Of a DNA stretch of 64,000 nt, positions 1-8,956 are shown piece after piece. Both the position numbers and the translations under genes were made by a program. Under the pieces are notes generated by a model. It had not been told where the DNA came from, searched no databases, and saw nothing but the letters and a program-made list of their open reading frames with translations. Positions within the stretch are counted from its first letter, which is position 1. Every line of letters begins with the position of its first letter. Source of the DNA: Pseudooceanicola algae (GTDB lineage: Bacteria > Pseudomonadota > Alphaproteobacteria > Rhodobacterales > Rhodobacteraceae). The stretch is from assembly GCF_003590145.2 (NCBI RefSeq), contig NZ_CP060436.1, forward strand, positions 3,229,001 to 3,293,000. The letters are read 5' to 3'.

Positions 1-1
1 C

Positions 2-625
2 GCGCGGACCTCTATCGCCGTGGCGGTGCTGGCGGTCGGCATCGGCATGGGGCTGGGGGTTCCGCTTGGCCTTTGGGCGGCGGCGCGGCGCGGCAGCTTG
101 CTGGACGAGCTCATCATGCGGGGCAACGATCTGGTCTTTGCCTTTCCCGCCCTGCTGATCGCGGTAATGATCACTGCCATCCTGGGCCCTTCGGCGACAA
201 ATGCGATCATCGCCATCGGAATCTTCAACATCCCGGTCTTTGCCCGCCTGTCCCGGTCCGGAGCGTTGTCGCTGTGGCAGCGCGATTTCGTGCTGGCCGC
301 GCGGGTTGCGGGCAAGGGAGCGGGGCGGATCAGCCGTGAACATATCCTGCCCAATATTCTCAACATGCTGATCGTTCAGGGCACGATCCAGTTCTCGCTG
401 GGGGTGCTGGCGGAAGCCGGGCTCAGCTATGTTGGTCTGGGCGCGCAGCCGCCCGTGCCCTCCTGGGGGCGGATGCTGGCGGACAGCCAGACCTTCATCA
501 CCTTTGCCCCGCACATGGCGCTGTTCCCCGGTCTGGCCATCCTGCTGACCGTGCTGGGGCTGAACCTGATGGGCGACGGGCTGCGCGACCTGCTGGATCC
601 GAAACTGCGGCGGGGCCGGGAATGA
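2..625 (+). CDS. ABC transporter permease, DppC/OppC type (5' partial)
   Basis: Inner-membrane permease of a peptide/nickel-type (DppC/OppC) ABC importer; the N-terminus lies before the window and about 207 residues are visible. Several hydrophobic helices are present. The cytoplasmic EAA-like loop that contacts the ATPase can be seen (AARVAGKGAG...HILPN), and the C-terminal GLGAQPPVPSWGRML motif is typical of DppC permeases. The stop overlaps the start of the fused ATPase by 4 bp (ATGA), so both belong to one translationally coupled operon. The GTG at 20 is probably an internal codon, since the frame is open to the window edge. The transported substrate cannot be told from sequence. Confidence 0.9.
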   Translation, partial: ARTSIAVAVLAVGIGMGLGVPLGLWAAARRGSLLDELIMRGNDLVFAFPALLIAVMITAILGPSATNAIIAIGIFNIPVFARLSRSGALSLWQRDFVLAARVAGKGAGRISREHILPNILNMLIVQGTIQFSLGVLAEAGLSYVGLGAQPPVPSWGRMLADSQTFITFAPHMALFPGLAILLTVLGLNLMGDGLRDLLDPKLRRGRE

Positions 626-2211
626 CTTTGCTCGATATCGACAGCCTGTCCCTGCGCATCCATGGGCAGGAGATCCTGCACGAGGTCAGCCTGCAGGTCG
701 CGGCGGGAGAGATCCTTGGCGTGATCGGTGAAAGCGGCTCGGGCAAGTCCATGACGGCCTTTGCAGCCATGCAACTGCTGCCTGAAGGCGCGGCAGCATC
801 GGGGCGCATCACCCTTGACGGCAACCAGATGCTGGACCTGCCCGAAGCCCGGCTTTGCGCGCTGCGCGGTCGCGCGGTCGGCATGGTCTTTCAGGAACCG
901 ATGACGGCGCTGAACCCGCTTCAGACCATCGGCGACCAGGTGGCCGAGACCATCCGCATCCACGAAAGGACCTCGCGCCGGCAGGCCCTGGCGCTGGCAC
1001 GGGCTGCGCTGGAACGGGTCGAGCTTCCTGCTGATCTGTTCCCGTTGTCGCGCTATCCGCATGAACTTTCGGGCGGGCAGCGGCAGCGGGTGGTGATCGC
1101 CATGGCCATCGCCCTGCGTCCGCGTCTGCTGATCGCGGACGAGCCGACCACGGCGCTGGACGTGACCACTCAGGCGCAGATCCTGGCGCTGCTGACGCGG
1201 CTGGTGCGCGAAGATGGCATGGGCCTTATGATGATCTCGCATGACCTTGCGGTGGTCGCGGGCATGGCCGACCGCATTGCCATCATGCAGAAGGGCCGCG
1301 TGGTCGAACAGGGGCCGGCAGTGACGCTGTTCCAGACCATGCAGCATCCTTATTCCCGCGCGCTGCTGGCCGCCTCGACCCATGCCCCCGAGATCGTGCC
1401 GCATGGCAGCGACACCCCCCTGCTGGAGGTGCGCGATGTCCACCGCAGCTATCCCATGCCCCGCCGCAGCCTGTTGGGTCCGCGGCCCGCGTTTCAGGCC
1501 GTGCGGGGGGTCTCCCTGACACTGAAGGCCGGGGAAAGCCTTGGGCTGGTGGGGGAGTCGGGCTGCGGAAAATCGACCCTGACGCGGGCGATTCTGGGGC
1601 TGGAACAGGTGCAGGCGGGCACGATCCGCCTGGGCGGAGAACCGGTCTTTACCGGAGACAAGCCCAATCCGGCGGTGCGCCGGCGCATGCAGGTCGTCTT
1701 TCAGGACCCCTACGGCAGCTTCAACCCCCGGCACCGCGTTGCCCGGCTGGTCAGCGAACCCTTCCACCTGGCCGAGACCCCGCCCAGGGGGGCCGCGCTG
1801 GAGGCTGCCATTGCCGAGGCGCTGGAGGCGGTTGGCCTGCGCGCCGCGGACAAGTCGAAATACATCCACGAATTTTCCGGCGGTCAGCGTCAGCGGATCG
1901 CCATTGCCCGTGCGCTTATCACCCGGCCGGATCTGATCCTGCTGGACGAGGCGGTCAGCGCGCTCGACGTGCAGGTGCGCGCCCAGATCCTTGATCTGCT
2001 GGCCGATCTTTCGGGGCGCTACGGGCTGAGCTACCTTTTCATCTCGCATGATCTTTCGGTCGTGCGGTCGATCACGGACCGGGTTCTGGTGATGCAGAAC
2101 GGACTTATCGTGGAAGAGGGCAAGACGGGGGATGTGCTGGAACACCCGCAGCATCCCTATACGCAGAAACTGGTCGCCGCCGCGCCCCGGCTCCCTGAAG
2201 GGGTCGCCTGA
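622..2211 (+). CDS. Peptide-type ABC transporter ATPase, fused DppD-DppF
   Basis: Two ABC ATPase domains in one 529-residue chain, replacing separate DppD and DppF subunits. Domain 1 (about 1-265) has Walker A GESGSGKS at 36-43, signature LSGGQRQR and Walker B LLIADEP. Domain 2 (about 268-525) has Walker A GESGCGKS at 311-318, signature FSGGQRQR and Walker B LILLDEA. Each domain ends in the oligopeptide-transporter tail (QHPYS and QHPYT). It powers the importer whose permease precedes it with a 4-bp overlap. The fused arrangement is common in alphaproteobacteria. Substrate is unknown; the downstream dehydrogenases suggest a catabolic compound rather than only peptides. Confidence 0.93.
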   Translation: MTLLDIDSLSLRIHGQEILHEVSLQVAAGEILGVIGESGSGKSMTAFAAMQLLPEGAAASGRITLDGNQMLDLPEARLCALRGRAVGMVFQEPMTALNPLQTIGDQVAETIRIHERTSRRQALALARAALERVELPADLFPLSRYPHELSGGQRQRVVIAMAIALRPRLLIADEPTTALDVTTQAQILALLTRLVREDGMGLMMISHDLAVVAGMADRIAIMQKGRVVEQGPAVTLFQTMQHPYSRALLAASTHAPEIVPHGSDTPLLEVRDVHRSYPMPRRSLLGPRPAFQAVRGVSLTLKAGESLGLVGESGCGKSTLTRAILGLEQVQAGTIRLGGEPVFTGDKPNPAVRRRMQVVFQDPYGSFNPRHRVARLVSEPFHLAETPPRGAALEAAIAEALEAVGLRAADKSKYIHEFSGGQRQRIAIARALITRPDLILLDEAVSALDVQVRAQILDLLADLSGRYGLSYLFISHDLSVVRSITDRVLVMQNGLIVEEGKTGDVLEHPQHPYTQKLVAAAPRLPEGVA

Positions 2212-2245
2212 GCCGGTCGGCAATCTGGTCCGGGGAGGGACAAAT

Positions 2246-3694
2246 ATGCAGGAATTGTGGTTCGATCCGTCGCGTTGCCTGATCGGCGGCGCCTGGGTGG
2301 CACCGGCGGGCGGCGGCACGCTGCCGCTTTACGACCCTTCGACGGGCGAGGAAATCGGCGCGATCGCCCGTGGCCGCGCCGAGGATATCGATGCCGCCGT
2401 CACGGCGGCGCGGATGGCCTTCGATGGCGGCTGGAGCCGGGTTCCGGCAGCCGAACGCGGGCGCATCCTGATGCGTCTGGGCCAGTTGGTGCAGGAAAGG
2501 GTCGAGGCCCTTGCCATGATCGAGGCCCGCGATGTCGGCAAGCCGCTGAAACAGGCGCGCGCCGATGCGGTGGCCCTGGCGCGGTATCTGGAATTCTACG
2601 GCGGGGCGGCGGACAAGCTGCTGGGCGAAACCATTCCCTATCTCGACGGCTACACCGTTTACACCCTGCGCGAACCGCATGGGGTCACGGGGCATATCGT
2701 GCCCTGGAACTACCCGATGCAGATCATCGGACGTTCGGTCGGGGCGGCACTGGCGGCGGGGAACTGCTGCGTGCTGAAACCGGCCGAGGATGCCTGCCTG
2801 ACGGCGCTGGCCTTTGCCGATCTGGCCCGCGACGCCGGCCTGCCAGATGGCGTGCTGAATGTCGTGCCGGGCCTTGGCGCCGAAGCGGGCGCGGCCCTGT
2901 CGGCCCATCCCGGTGTGCAGCACCTCAGCTTTACCGGTTCGGTCGCCACGGGCGCGGCGGTGCAGACGGCAGCAGCGGCCAACGTGGTGCCGGTGACGCT
3001 GGAACTGGGGGGCAAGTCGCCCCAGCTGGTCTTTGGCGATGCGGATCTGGACGCGGCGCTGCCGTTCCTTGTCGGGGCCGGTATCCAGAACGCGGGGCAG
3101 ACCTGCTCGGCCGCGTCGCGCATCCTTGTCGAGGCGTCGCGTTATGACGAGGTCGTCGAACGCATGGCCGCCCGCTATGCCGCGCTGCGGGTCGGGCCGG
3201 CGGTGTCGGATCTGGACGTCGGCCCGCTGATCTCGGCCCGCCAGAAGAGCCTTGTGGAGGGCTGGATGGCACAGGGCGCGGACCTTGAGGTTGCCGGGCA
3301 GGCGCGCCTTGAGGACGATCTGCCCGACGGCGGCTATTACGTGGCGCCGACGCTTTTTGCCGGGGTTTCAGGCGATCACACCCTTGCCCGGTCCGAGATC
3401 TTCGGGCCCGTTCAGGTGATCATCCCCTTCGATAGCGAAGAACAGGCCGTCGCCCTGGCCAATGGCACCGACTACGGTCTTGTCGCTTCGGTCTGGAGCG
3501 CCGAGGGCGCGCGCCAGATGCGCCTGGCGCGGTCGCTGAAGGCGGGACAGGTGTTCCTGAACAATTACGGCGCCGGGGGCGGTGTCGAACTGCCCTTCGG
3601 GGGCGTCGGAAAATCGGGCCACGGCCGCGAAAAGGGGTTCGAGGCGCTTTACGGGTTTACCGCGCTCAAGACTGTCGCGGCCTTCCATGGGTAG
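2246..3694 (+). CDS. NAD(P)-dependent aldehyde dehydrogenase
   Basis: Aldehyde dehydrogenase superfamily, 482 residues, oxidising an aldehyde to the acid with NAD(P)+. Visible features are the N-terminal PWNYP coenzyme-binding segment, the FTGSVATG cofactor loop, catalytic Glu253 in LELGGKS, and nucleophile Cys287 in GQTCSA. The ATG at 2246 is preferred over upstream in-frame starts because it follows a GGGGAGGGA ribosome-binding site and matches family length. It lies 34 bp after the ABC ATPase, probably in the same operon, and precedes an SDR gene. It resembles betaine- or hydroxy-aldehyde dehydrogenases, but the exact substrate is not determinable. Confidence 0.92.
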   Translation: MQELWFDPSRCLIGGAWVAPAGGGTLPLYDPSTGEEIGAIARGRAEDIDAAVTAARMAFDGGWSRVPAAERGRILMRLGQLVQERVEALAMIEARDVGKPLKQARADAVALARYLEFYGGAADKLLGETIPYLDGYTVYTLREPHGVTGHIVPWNYPMQIIGRSVGAALAAGNCCVLKPAEDACLTALAFADLARDAGLPDGVLNVVPGLGAEAGAALSAHPGVQHLSFTGSVATGAAVQTAAAANVVPVTLELGGKSPQLVFGDADLDAALPFLVGAGIQNAGQTCSAASRILVEASRYDEVVERMAARYAALRVGPAVSDLDVGPLISARQKSLVEGWMAQGADLEVAGQARLEDDLPDGGYYVAPTLFAGVSGDHTLARSEIFGPVQVIIPFDSEEQAVALANGTDYGLVASVWSAEGARQMRLARSLKAGQVFLNNYGAGGGVELPFGGVGKSGHGREKGFEALYGFTALKTVAAFHG

Positions 3695-3730
3695 GGTTTT
3701 CACAAGAATGCGGATCAGAAGGGGGGAGGC

Positions 3731-4474
3731 ATGACAATGCGTCTGAAGGACAAGGTGGCGGTGGTGACCGGCGCGGCACAGGGCTTTGGCGAAGGGATCG
3801 CGCGGCGGTTCGCGGAAGAAGGCGCAAAGGTGCTGGTGGTCGATCTGCAGGGCGACAAGGCCGATGCGGTGGCCGCCCAGATCGGTGGCATCGGCATGGG
3901 CGTCAACGTGGCCAGCCGGGACGCGCTGGAGGCGATGTTCGACCGCGCCGAGGCCGAGTTGGGGCCGGTTGATATCCTCGTGAACAACGCCGGAGTGACG
4001 CATCTGCCGCAACCGATGCAGGACGTGACCGAGGAGGACTTTGACCGGATCTTCGCGGTCAACATGAAGGCGATCTTCCATGCCGCACAGCTTCTGGTAC
4101 CGCGCATGGCCGAACGGGGGGGCGCTGTGATCAATGTCTCGTCCACTGCCGCGATTTCTCCGCGGCCGAACCTGACATGGTACAATGCCTCGAAGGGGTG
4201 GGTGAACACGGTGACGCAATCCATGGCGGTGGAACTGGCGCCGAAGGGCATCCGCGTGAACGCGATCTGCCCGGTAGCCGGGGAAACGCCGCTGCTGCAA
4301 AGCTTCATGGGGCAGGACACGCCCGAAGTCCGGGCGAAATTCCTGTCCACCATCCCGATCGGGCGGTTCACCACGCCGCAGGACATCGGCGATGCGGCGG
4401 TCTTCCTGGCTTCGCCGGAGTCGGGGATGGTCACCGGCCTGTGCATGACCGTGGATGGCGGGCGCTGCATCTGA
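3731..4474 (+). CDS. SDR family oxidoreductase
   Basis: Classical short-chain dehydrogenase/reductase, 247 residues. It has the Rossmann motif TGAAQGFG near the N-terminus, NNAG, catalytic Ser in NVSS (137-138), and the active-site pair Tyr151 and Lys155 in YNASK. It ends in the usual VDGG segment. An ATG six bases further in (3737) is an alternative start; GGGGGAGG lies just upstream of 3731. It sits 36 bp after the aldehyde dehydrogenase and probably closes the operon: an alcohol could be oxidised by this enzyme and the resulting aldehyde by its neighbour. Annotation as a 3-oxoacyl-ACP reductase is possible but less likely in this context. Confidence 0.9.
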   Translation: MTMRLKDKVAVVTGAAQGFGEGIARRFAEEGAKVLVVDLQGDKADAVAAQIGGIGMGVNVASRDALEAMFDRAEAELGPVDILVNNAGVTHLPQPMQDVTEEDFDRIFAVNMKAIFHAAQLLVPRMAERGGAVINVSSTAAISPRPNLTWYNASKGWVNTVTQSMAVELAPKGIRVNAICPVAGETPLLQSFMGQDTPEVRAKFLSTIPIGRFTTPQDIGDAAVFLASPESGMVTGLCMTVDGGRCI

Positions 4475-4484
4475 CCTGAAAACG

Positions 4485-4520
4485 GGGGGCAGCGTGGCGG
4501 AAACCCCGTCCGCTGCCCCC
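4485..4520 (+). terminator. Candidate terminator hairpin after the SDR gene
   Basis: A 10-bp perfect stem, GGGGGCAGCG (4485-4494) with CGCTGCCCCC (4511-4520), lies 10 bp after the SDR stop. No clear T-run follows, so it may be a weak or Rho-assisted terminator. It separates the transporter/dehydrogenase operon from asd. Confidence 0.4.
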
Positions 4521-4622
4521 ATTCCATCACCCGCCTTGATATCGCGTATCACCGCAATACCCTTTCAACCCGTTGCCTCATGCGGTATGGACCCGCGTCC
4601 TGATTGAAAGGAGTCATTCATT

Positions 4623-5645
4623 ATGGGCTATAAAGTCGTCGTCGCCGGAGCCACGGGCAATGTGGGCCGCGAAATGCTGAACATCCTGGCCGAGCGCCAC
4701 TTCCCCGTGGACGAGATCGCCGTGCTCGCATCCCGGAAGTCGCTGGGGACCGAAGTCAGCTTTGGCGACAAGACCCTGAAGACCCAGGATCTGGACACCT
4801 TCGATTTCACCGGCTGGGATATCGCGCTCTTTGCGGTCGGCTCCGGCCCGACAAAGAAATACGCCCCCAAGGCCGCGGCCTCGGGCTGTGTCGTGATCGA
4901 CAACAGTTCTCTCTACCGCTACGATCCGGATGTGCCGCTGGTCGTGCCGGAAGTGAACCCGGATGCCGTGCTGGGTTATGCCAAGAAGAACATCATAGCC
5001 AACCCGAATTGTTCGACCGCGCAGATGGTTGTGGCGCTGAAGCCGCTGCATGACCGCGCGAAGATCAAGCGCGTCGTGGTTTCGACCTACCAGTCGGTTT
5101 CCGGTTCGGGCAAGGCAGGCATCGATACGCTTTGGGATGAAACCAAGGCGATCTACAACCCGACCGACAACTACAGCTCGGATGTCTATCCCAAGCAGAT
5201 CGCCTTCAACGTGATTCCGCATATCGACGTCTTCCTCGAAGACGGTTCGACCAAGGAAGAATGGAAGATGGTCGCCGAGACCAAGAAGATCATCGACAAG
5301 AACATCAAGGTCACCGCGACCTGCGTTCGCGTGCCGGTCTTCGTCGGGCATTCCGAAGCCATCAACATCGAGTTCGAGGACTTCCTCGACGAAGCCGAAG
5401 CCCGCGACATCCTGCGCGAAGCGCCGGGTTGCATGGTGATCGACAAGCGCGAAGACGGCGGCTACGTCACCCCGATCGAATGCGTCGGCGATTTCGCCAC
5501 CTTCATCAGCCGGATCCGCCAGGATTCGACGCTGGATAACGGGCTGAACATCTGGGTCGTCTCGGACAACCTGCGCAAGGGCGCGGCCCTGAACGCGGTT
5601 CAGATCGCCGAGACCCTAGGCGCGAAAGTGCTGAAGAAGGGCTGA
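4623..5645 (+). CDS. asd: Aspartate-semialdehyde dehydrogenase
   Basis: Reduces aspartyl phosphate to aspartate semialdehyde with NADPH, the branch point to lysine/diaminopimelate, threonine and methionine. The 340-residue chain has the N-terminal GATGNVGREM nucleotide-binding motif, catalytic Cys130 in NPNCST, the YQSVSGSGKAG loop, and the catalytic His in VGHSEA. AAAGGAG lies 8-10 bases before the ATG. It appears monocistronic: a hairpin lies on each side. Length and motifs are fully typical. Confidence 0.97.
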   Translation: MGYKVVVAGATGNVGREMLNILAERHFPVDEIAVLASRKSLGTEVSFGDKTLKTQDLDTFDFTGWDIALFAVGSGPTKKYAPKAAASGCVVIDNSSLYRYDPDVPLVVPEVNPDAVLGYAKKNIIANPNCSTAQMVVALKPLHDRAKIKRVVVSTYQSVSGSGKAGIDTLWDETKAIYNPTDNYSSDVYPKQIAFNVIPHIDVFLEDGSTKEEWKMVAETKKIIDKNIKVTATCVRVPVFVGHSEAINIEFEDFLDEAEARDILREAPGCMVIDKREDGGYVTPIECVGDFATFISRIRQDSTLDNGLNIWVVSDNLRKGAALNAVQIAETLGAKVLKKG

Positions 5646-5671
5646 GGTCGCTGTCAGTGCCGGACCTGCTA

Positions 5672-5700
5672 AAGGGCGTCCCCTCGGGGGCGCCCTTTTC
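5672..5700 (+). terminator. Rho-independent terminator of asd
   Basis: Strong GC hairpin (AAGGGCGTCCCC, short loop, GGGGGCGCCC) followed by TTTT, 26 bp after the asd stop. Confidence 0.85.
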
Positions 5701-5816
5701 GCATGGCGCGGGGGCCTGAATGCGCCGGGCAGGCGGTCTCGCGCCAGTTGCACGGAACTGTCATTGGCAGGCGGGGCGTTCCATGCCCATCATGGCCCAA
5801 AGTCGCGAGGAGAGAC

Positions 5817-7454
5817 ATGAAAGCCCCCATTTCCCAGATCCGCCTTGTACCCGGCGCTGCCCTCGGCGCGCTGGTCCTTGCCTTCCCAGGCCTTGCCTGG
5901 GCCGAAGATTTCACCCTGCGGTCGGCCATCACCTCGGTCACGCTGTTTCCCGATGCGGCGACGGTCCGGCGCGCGGTCAGCTATGATCTTCCGGCGGGGG
6001 ATCACCGTCTGATCCTGACCGATGTGCCGATGATCGACCCCTCGGGCCTGCGCGTCAGCGGCAGCGCCGGGGTGCTGGGCGCGGTGGCCTACCGCGATGA
6101 TTTCGTCCCGCCCCGCAACGCCGAGGACAGCGCCGCCATCACCGCCGCCCGCGACCGGATCGCCGCGCTGGAGGCGCAGATCGAGGGGGTGCAGGATCGC
6201 GCCCGTGCCGAGGACCTGCAGGCCGAGGCCGCGATGGCCCGCGTTGATTTCCTGTCTCGCATGGCCACCGGCGACACGCCGCAGGATCCTGCGGCCCTGC
6301 GCGATTTGCTGGCGCTTGTCTCCGACGAAGGGCTGAAAGCCCGGCAAGAGGCCGAAGCCGCCCGGCAGCGCGCCCGCACCATCCGCGAAGAGATCGACCC
6401 GCTGGAAACGGACCTGGACCTTGCGCGCACGGCCCTCGCTGCCCTGCAGACCGAAGACCCCGACCGCGCCTGGCTGACGGTCGAGATCCACGCCGATGCC
6501 CCCATTTCGGGTCAGCTTGGCCTCTCCTACCTGACCGGCGGCGCCGGCTGGCAACCGGCCTATGATTTCAACCTCTCTACAGATGACGAGGCCCCGGCGC
6601 TGAGCGTTACCCGCGCCGCCCAGATCACCCAATCGACGGGCGAGGACTGGTCCGACGTCACCCTGCACCTGTCCACCGCGCGGCCTTCGGGGCAGACCGA
6701 ACCGGGCGAGCTTTGGCCGACGCCGCTGCGGATCGGGGATCCGGGGCCTGCGCCGATGCCTCTGCAACGGCTGAACACGGCCAAGGCCGGGGCGCTGATG
6801 GACGAAGCCTTTGTCGCCGCACCCGTGGCCGACAACGGCATAACCATGACCTATGAATTCCCCCGTGCGGTCAGCGTCGCCTCTGGGGCCGATGCGCTGC
6901 GTCTGGACATGGGGCAGAAGGATCTGACCCCTGATCTCTATGCCCGCGCGGTGCCGATGCTGGATGATATTGCCTATCTGGTGGCCGGTTTCCGCAATGA
7001 CACGGGCGAGGCCCTTCTGCCCACCAATGCCGCGCAGTTCTTCGTCGATGGCACCTATGCGGGTCGCCGCACGATCCCTCTGTTGCCGGCAGGAGAGGAC
7101 GCGGATTGGTCCTTTGGCCCGCTGGACGGGCTGCGCCTGTCGCGGGTGGTCGAGGATCGCAGCGAAGGCGACGAAGGCCTTCTGCGCCGTTCGGGCAAGC
7201 TGAACGAAACCGTGACACTGCGCCTGCGCAACCTGACCGACCGGGCCTGGCCGGTACGCCTGATGGATCAGGTGCCCTATTCCGAACAGCAGGACCTTAC
7301 CATCAACTGGCAGGCAGATCCGATGCCGGGGGTAACTGACCCCGACGGCAGGCGCGGGCTGCTGGAATGGCACTTCGACCTGGCCCCCGAGGCCGAGCGC
7401 GACGTGACGCTAAGCTACGAGGCAAGCTGGCCGGCGGACAAGGTCCTGCAATAG
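5817..7454 (+). CDS. Exported DUF4139 (MuiA-like) protein
   Basis: Predicted exported protein of 545 residues with a Sec signal peptide (about 1-29, ending GLAWA). The N-terminal part is a beta-rich DUF4140-like segment, residues about 85-190 are charged, Ala-rich and probably coiled coil, and the C-terminal half is the DUF4139 domain (LSYLTGGAGWQPAYDF and onward), as in mucoidy-inhibitor A-like proteins. The biochemical role of the family is not established. The start at 5817 is chosen because GAGGAGAGAC precedes it and it places the signal peptide correctly; upstream in-frame codons give an implausible leader. Likely monocistronic. Confidence 0.88.
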   Translation: MKAPISQIRLVPGAALGALVLAFPGLAWAEDFTLRSAITSVTLFPDAATVRRAVSYDLPAGDHRLILTDVPMIDPSGLRVSGSAGVLGAVAYRDDFVPPRNAEDSAAITAARDRIAALEAQIEGVQDRARAEDLQAEAAMARVDFLSRMATGDTPQDPAALRDLLALVSDEGLKARQEAEAARQRARTIREEIDPLETDLDLARTALAALQTEDPDRAWLTVEIHADAPISGQLGLSYLTGGAGWQPAYDFNLSTDDEAPALSVTRAAQITQSTGEDWSDVTLHLSTARPSGQTEPGELWPTPLRIGDPGPAPMPLQRLNTAKAGALMDEAFVAAPVADNGITMTYEFPRAVSVASGADALRLDMGQKDLTPDLYARAVPMLDDIAYLVAGFRNDTGEALLPTNAAQFFVDGTYAGRRTIPLLPAGEDADWSFGPLDGLRLSRVVEDRSEGDEGLLRRSGKLNETVTLRLRNLTDRAWPVRLMDQVPYSEQQDLTINWQADPMPGVTDPDGRRGLLEWHFDLAPEAERDVTLSYEASWPADKVLQ

Positions 7455-7463
7455 GGGGATCAG

Positions 7464-7493
7464 CCGGGGGCGCTGGCCTGCAGTCGCCCCCGG
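7464..7493. terminator. Hairpin between convergent DUF4139 and carbonic anhydrase genes
   Basis: Nine-bp stem CCGGGGGCG (7464-7472) with CGCCCCCGG (7485-7493) and a 12-base loop, placed between two converging stop codons. No T-run on either side. Its position suggests a shared terminator. Confidence 0.45.
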
Positions 7494-7500
7494 CACGCCG

Positions 7501-8151
7501 TCAGATGGGTCGGAAGGCGTTCTGCGCCGGCAGGAACTGCTCCACCGTGCCATTGCCGATATCGTGCCACAGACCGTGCAGCGACAGGTTCTCGGCATCG
7601 ACCTGCGAGGCCACGAAAGGGAAGGTCATCAGGTTTTCCAGCGATACCAGCACCGCCTCGCGTTCCAGCGCGGCGCGTTGCGCGTCGTAACCGTCCAGAT
7701 CCTTGACCCGTTCGTAGCCGGGGCGCAGCAGATCCATCCAGCGCCCGACGAAAGAGCTTTTCTCTTCCAGTTCCGGCGCGCGGCCGGAACACATGTCCAG
7801 ACAGCCCTGCACGCCGCCACAGGCGGAATGGCCCATCACCACCACATGCGCCACCTTCAAGGCGGTCACCGCGTATTCCAGCGCCGCCGAGGTGCCGTGC
7901 TGCTGGCCGTCTGGCAGGTAAGGCGGCACAAGATTGGCGATATTGCGGTGAATGAAGAATTCCCCCTGATCGGCACCAAAGATGCCGGTGACATGCACAC
8001 GGCTGTCACAACAGGAAATGATCATCGTCTTGGGGCGCTGGCCTTCGTCCGCCAGGCGGCGATACCAGGCCTTGTTTTCCATATAGGAGGTCGCTCTCCA
8101 GCCATGGTAGCGCTGGACCAGAAGACTGGGAAGAGGTTTGGCCTTGTCCAT
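7501..8151 (-). CDS. Beta-class carbonic anhydrase
   Basis: Interconverts CO2 and bicarbonate. The 216-residue protein has the beta-class zinc site: Cys47-x-Asp49-x-Arg51 (CCDSR), then HSACGG with the His and second Cys ligand, and the DQGEFFIHRNIAN block. The start at 8151 follows GCGGAG at good spacing and gives the usual family length; further upstream codons lack support. It is transcribed towards the DUF4139 gene and divergently from the Hpt-like gene. Confidence 0.95.
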   Translation of the reverse strand: MDKAKPLPSLLVQRYHGWRATSYMENKAWYRRLADEGQRPKTMIISCCDSRVHVTGIFGADQGEFFIHRNIANLVPPYLPDGQQHGTSAALEYAVTALKVAHVVVMGHSACGGVQGCLDMCSGRAPELEEKSSFVGRWMDLLRPGYERVKDLDGYDAQRAALEREAVLVSLENLMTFPFVASQVDAENLSLHGLWHDIGNGTVEQFLPAQNAFRPI

Positions 8152-8442
8152 CGGGGGCTCCGCGATTTGTTCATGCCTCGGGACGTTATAGTCTTCTGCG
8201 ACGCGCGGCGAAATGCGAAAAGCGCGGCACGGGGGTTCCCGTGATAACCTGCGGTGAAATCGGGCCTTTCTCGGGCTTCGCTCCCCTTCAGTAGCCGGCA
8301 TGGGGCCGTTGATTGGCGCCCGACCCGGCGGGCCTTGCTGAAAATCCAAGGCAAATCCACGGAAAAACTGCCCCAAATGCCACCGGTTTTTCCGCCCCCT
8401 GGAAGCCGCGGGGCAAGGATTTGGGAACTTCACGGCGCCAAT

Positions 8443-8865
8443 ATGCTTCTGCCGTGGGGGCATTGGAATAAGGGTGTGGAAACATTGGAACATGTGTTGG
8501 TTCTTGTTCAGCAGGAAGCCGTGAGGCTCGATCCCGACCGGCTGGAGGCGCTATACTTTCAGCTTGGCGAAGCGGGCGCAGAGGACGTGCTGTGCCGCGC
8601 CATGGAAGAGATCGCCCTGCGTCTGGGTCATACGGAGCGGTTGTTTCGTCAGGGCCGTCGCGCCGAGATGCGCAAATCATCGCGTAGTTTGGTCGCTATG
8701 GCCGAGCAGATCGGAATGAACGCCCTGGCCCGCGTGGCGCAGGATGTGACGCAATGTATCGACGACGACGATTTCGTCGCCCTGGCGGCCACCCTTGCCC
8801 GGCTCCTGCGCGTCGGAGAACAATCGCTGACGGCCGTCTGGGACCTGCAGGGCGTGCACCTTTAA
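8443..8865 (+). CDS. Small helical Hpt-like protein lacking the phosphoacceptor His
   Basis: About 140 residues, almost wholly alpha-helical. The pattern over residues ~45-135 (RRAEMRKSSRSLVAMAEQIGMNALARVAQDV...DDDFVALAATLARLLRVGEQSL) resembles a histidine-phosphotransfer helix bundle, with Ser in place of the expected His. This is a judgement from pattern, not a domain search. The start is uncertain: ATG 8443 or GTG 8476, the latter after GGAATAAGG; longer in-frame starts back to 8254 look like non-coding leader. It lies 91 bp before the M17 peptidase gene and may be co-transcribed. Function unknown. Confidence 0.6.
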   Translation: MLLPWGHWNKGVETLEHVLVLVQQEAVRLDPDRLEALYFQLGEAGAEDVLCRAMEEIALRLGHTERLFRQGRRAEMRKSSRSLVAMAEQIGMNALARVAQDVTQCIDDDDFVALAATLARLLRVGEQSLTAVWDLQGVHL

Positions 8866-8956
8866 GGCTGCCACGCGGCGGCGCGGGTGCAATCCCCCTT
8901 GCAGCGCGGGCAGGCGGGACTAGGCTGGGGTCAACAGCCCTTGCAAGAGATTTTCC

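Noticed and set aside
427-2319. 630-codon open frame antisense to the ABC permease and ATPase
   Set aside because: It mirrors codon structure of two clearly real genes; its translation is Arg/Gly/His/Gln-rich with no domain. GC-rich DNA gives such shadows throughout the window.
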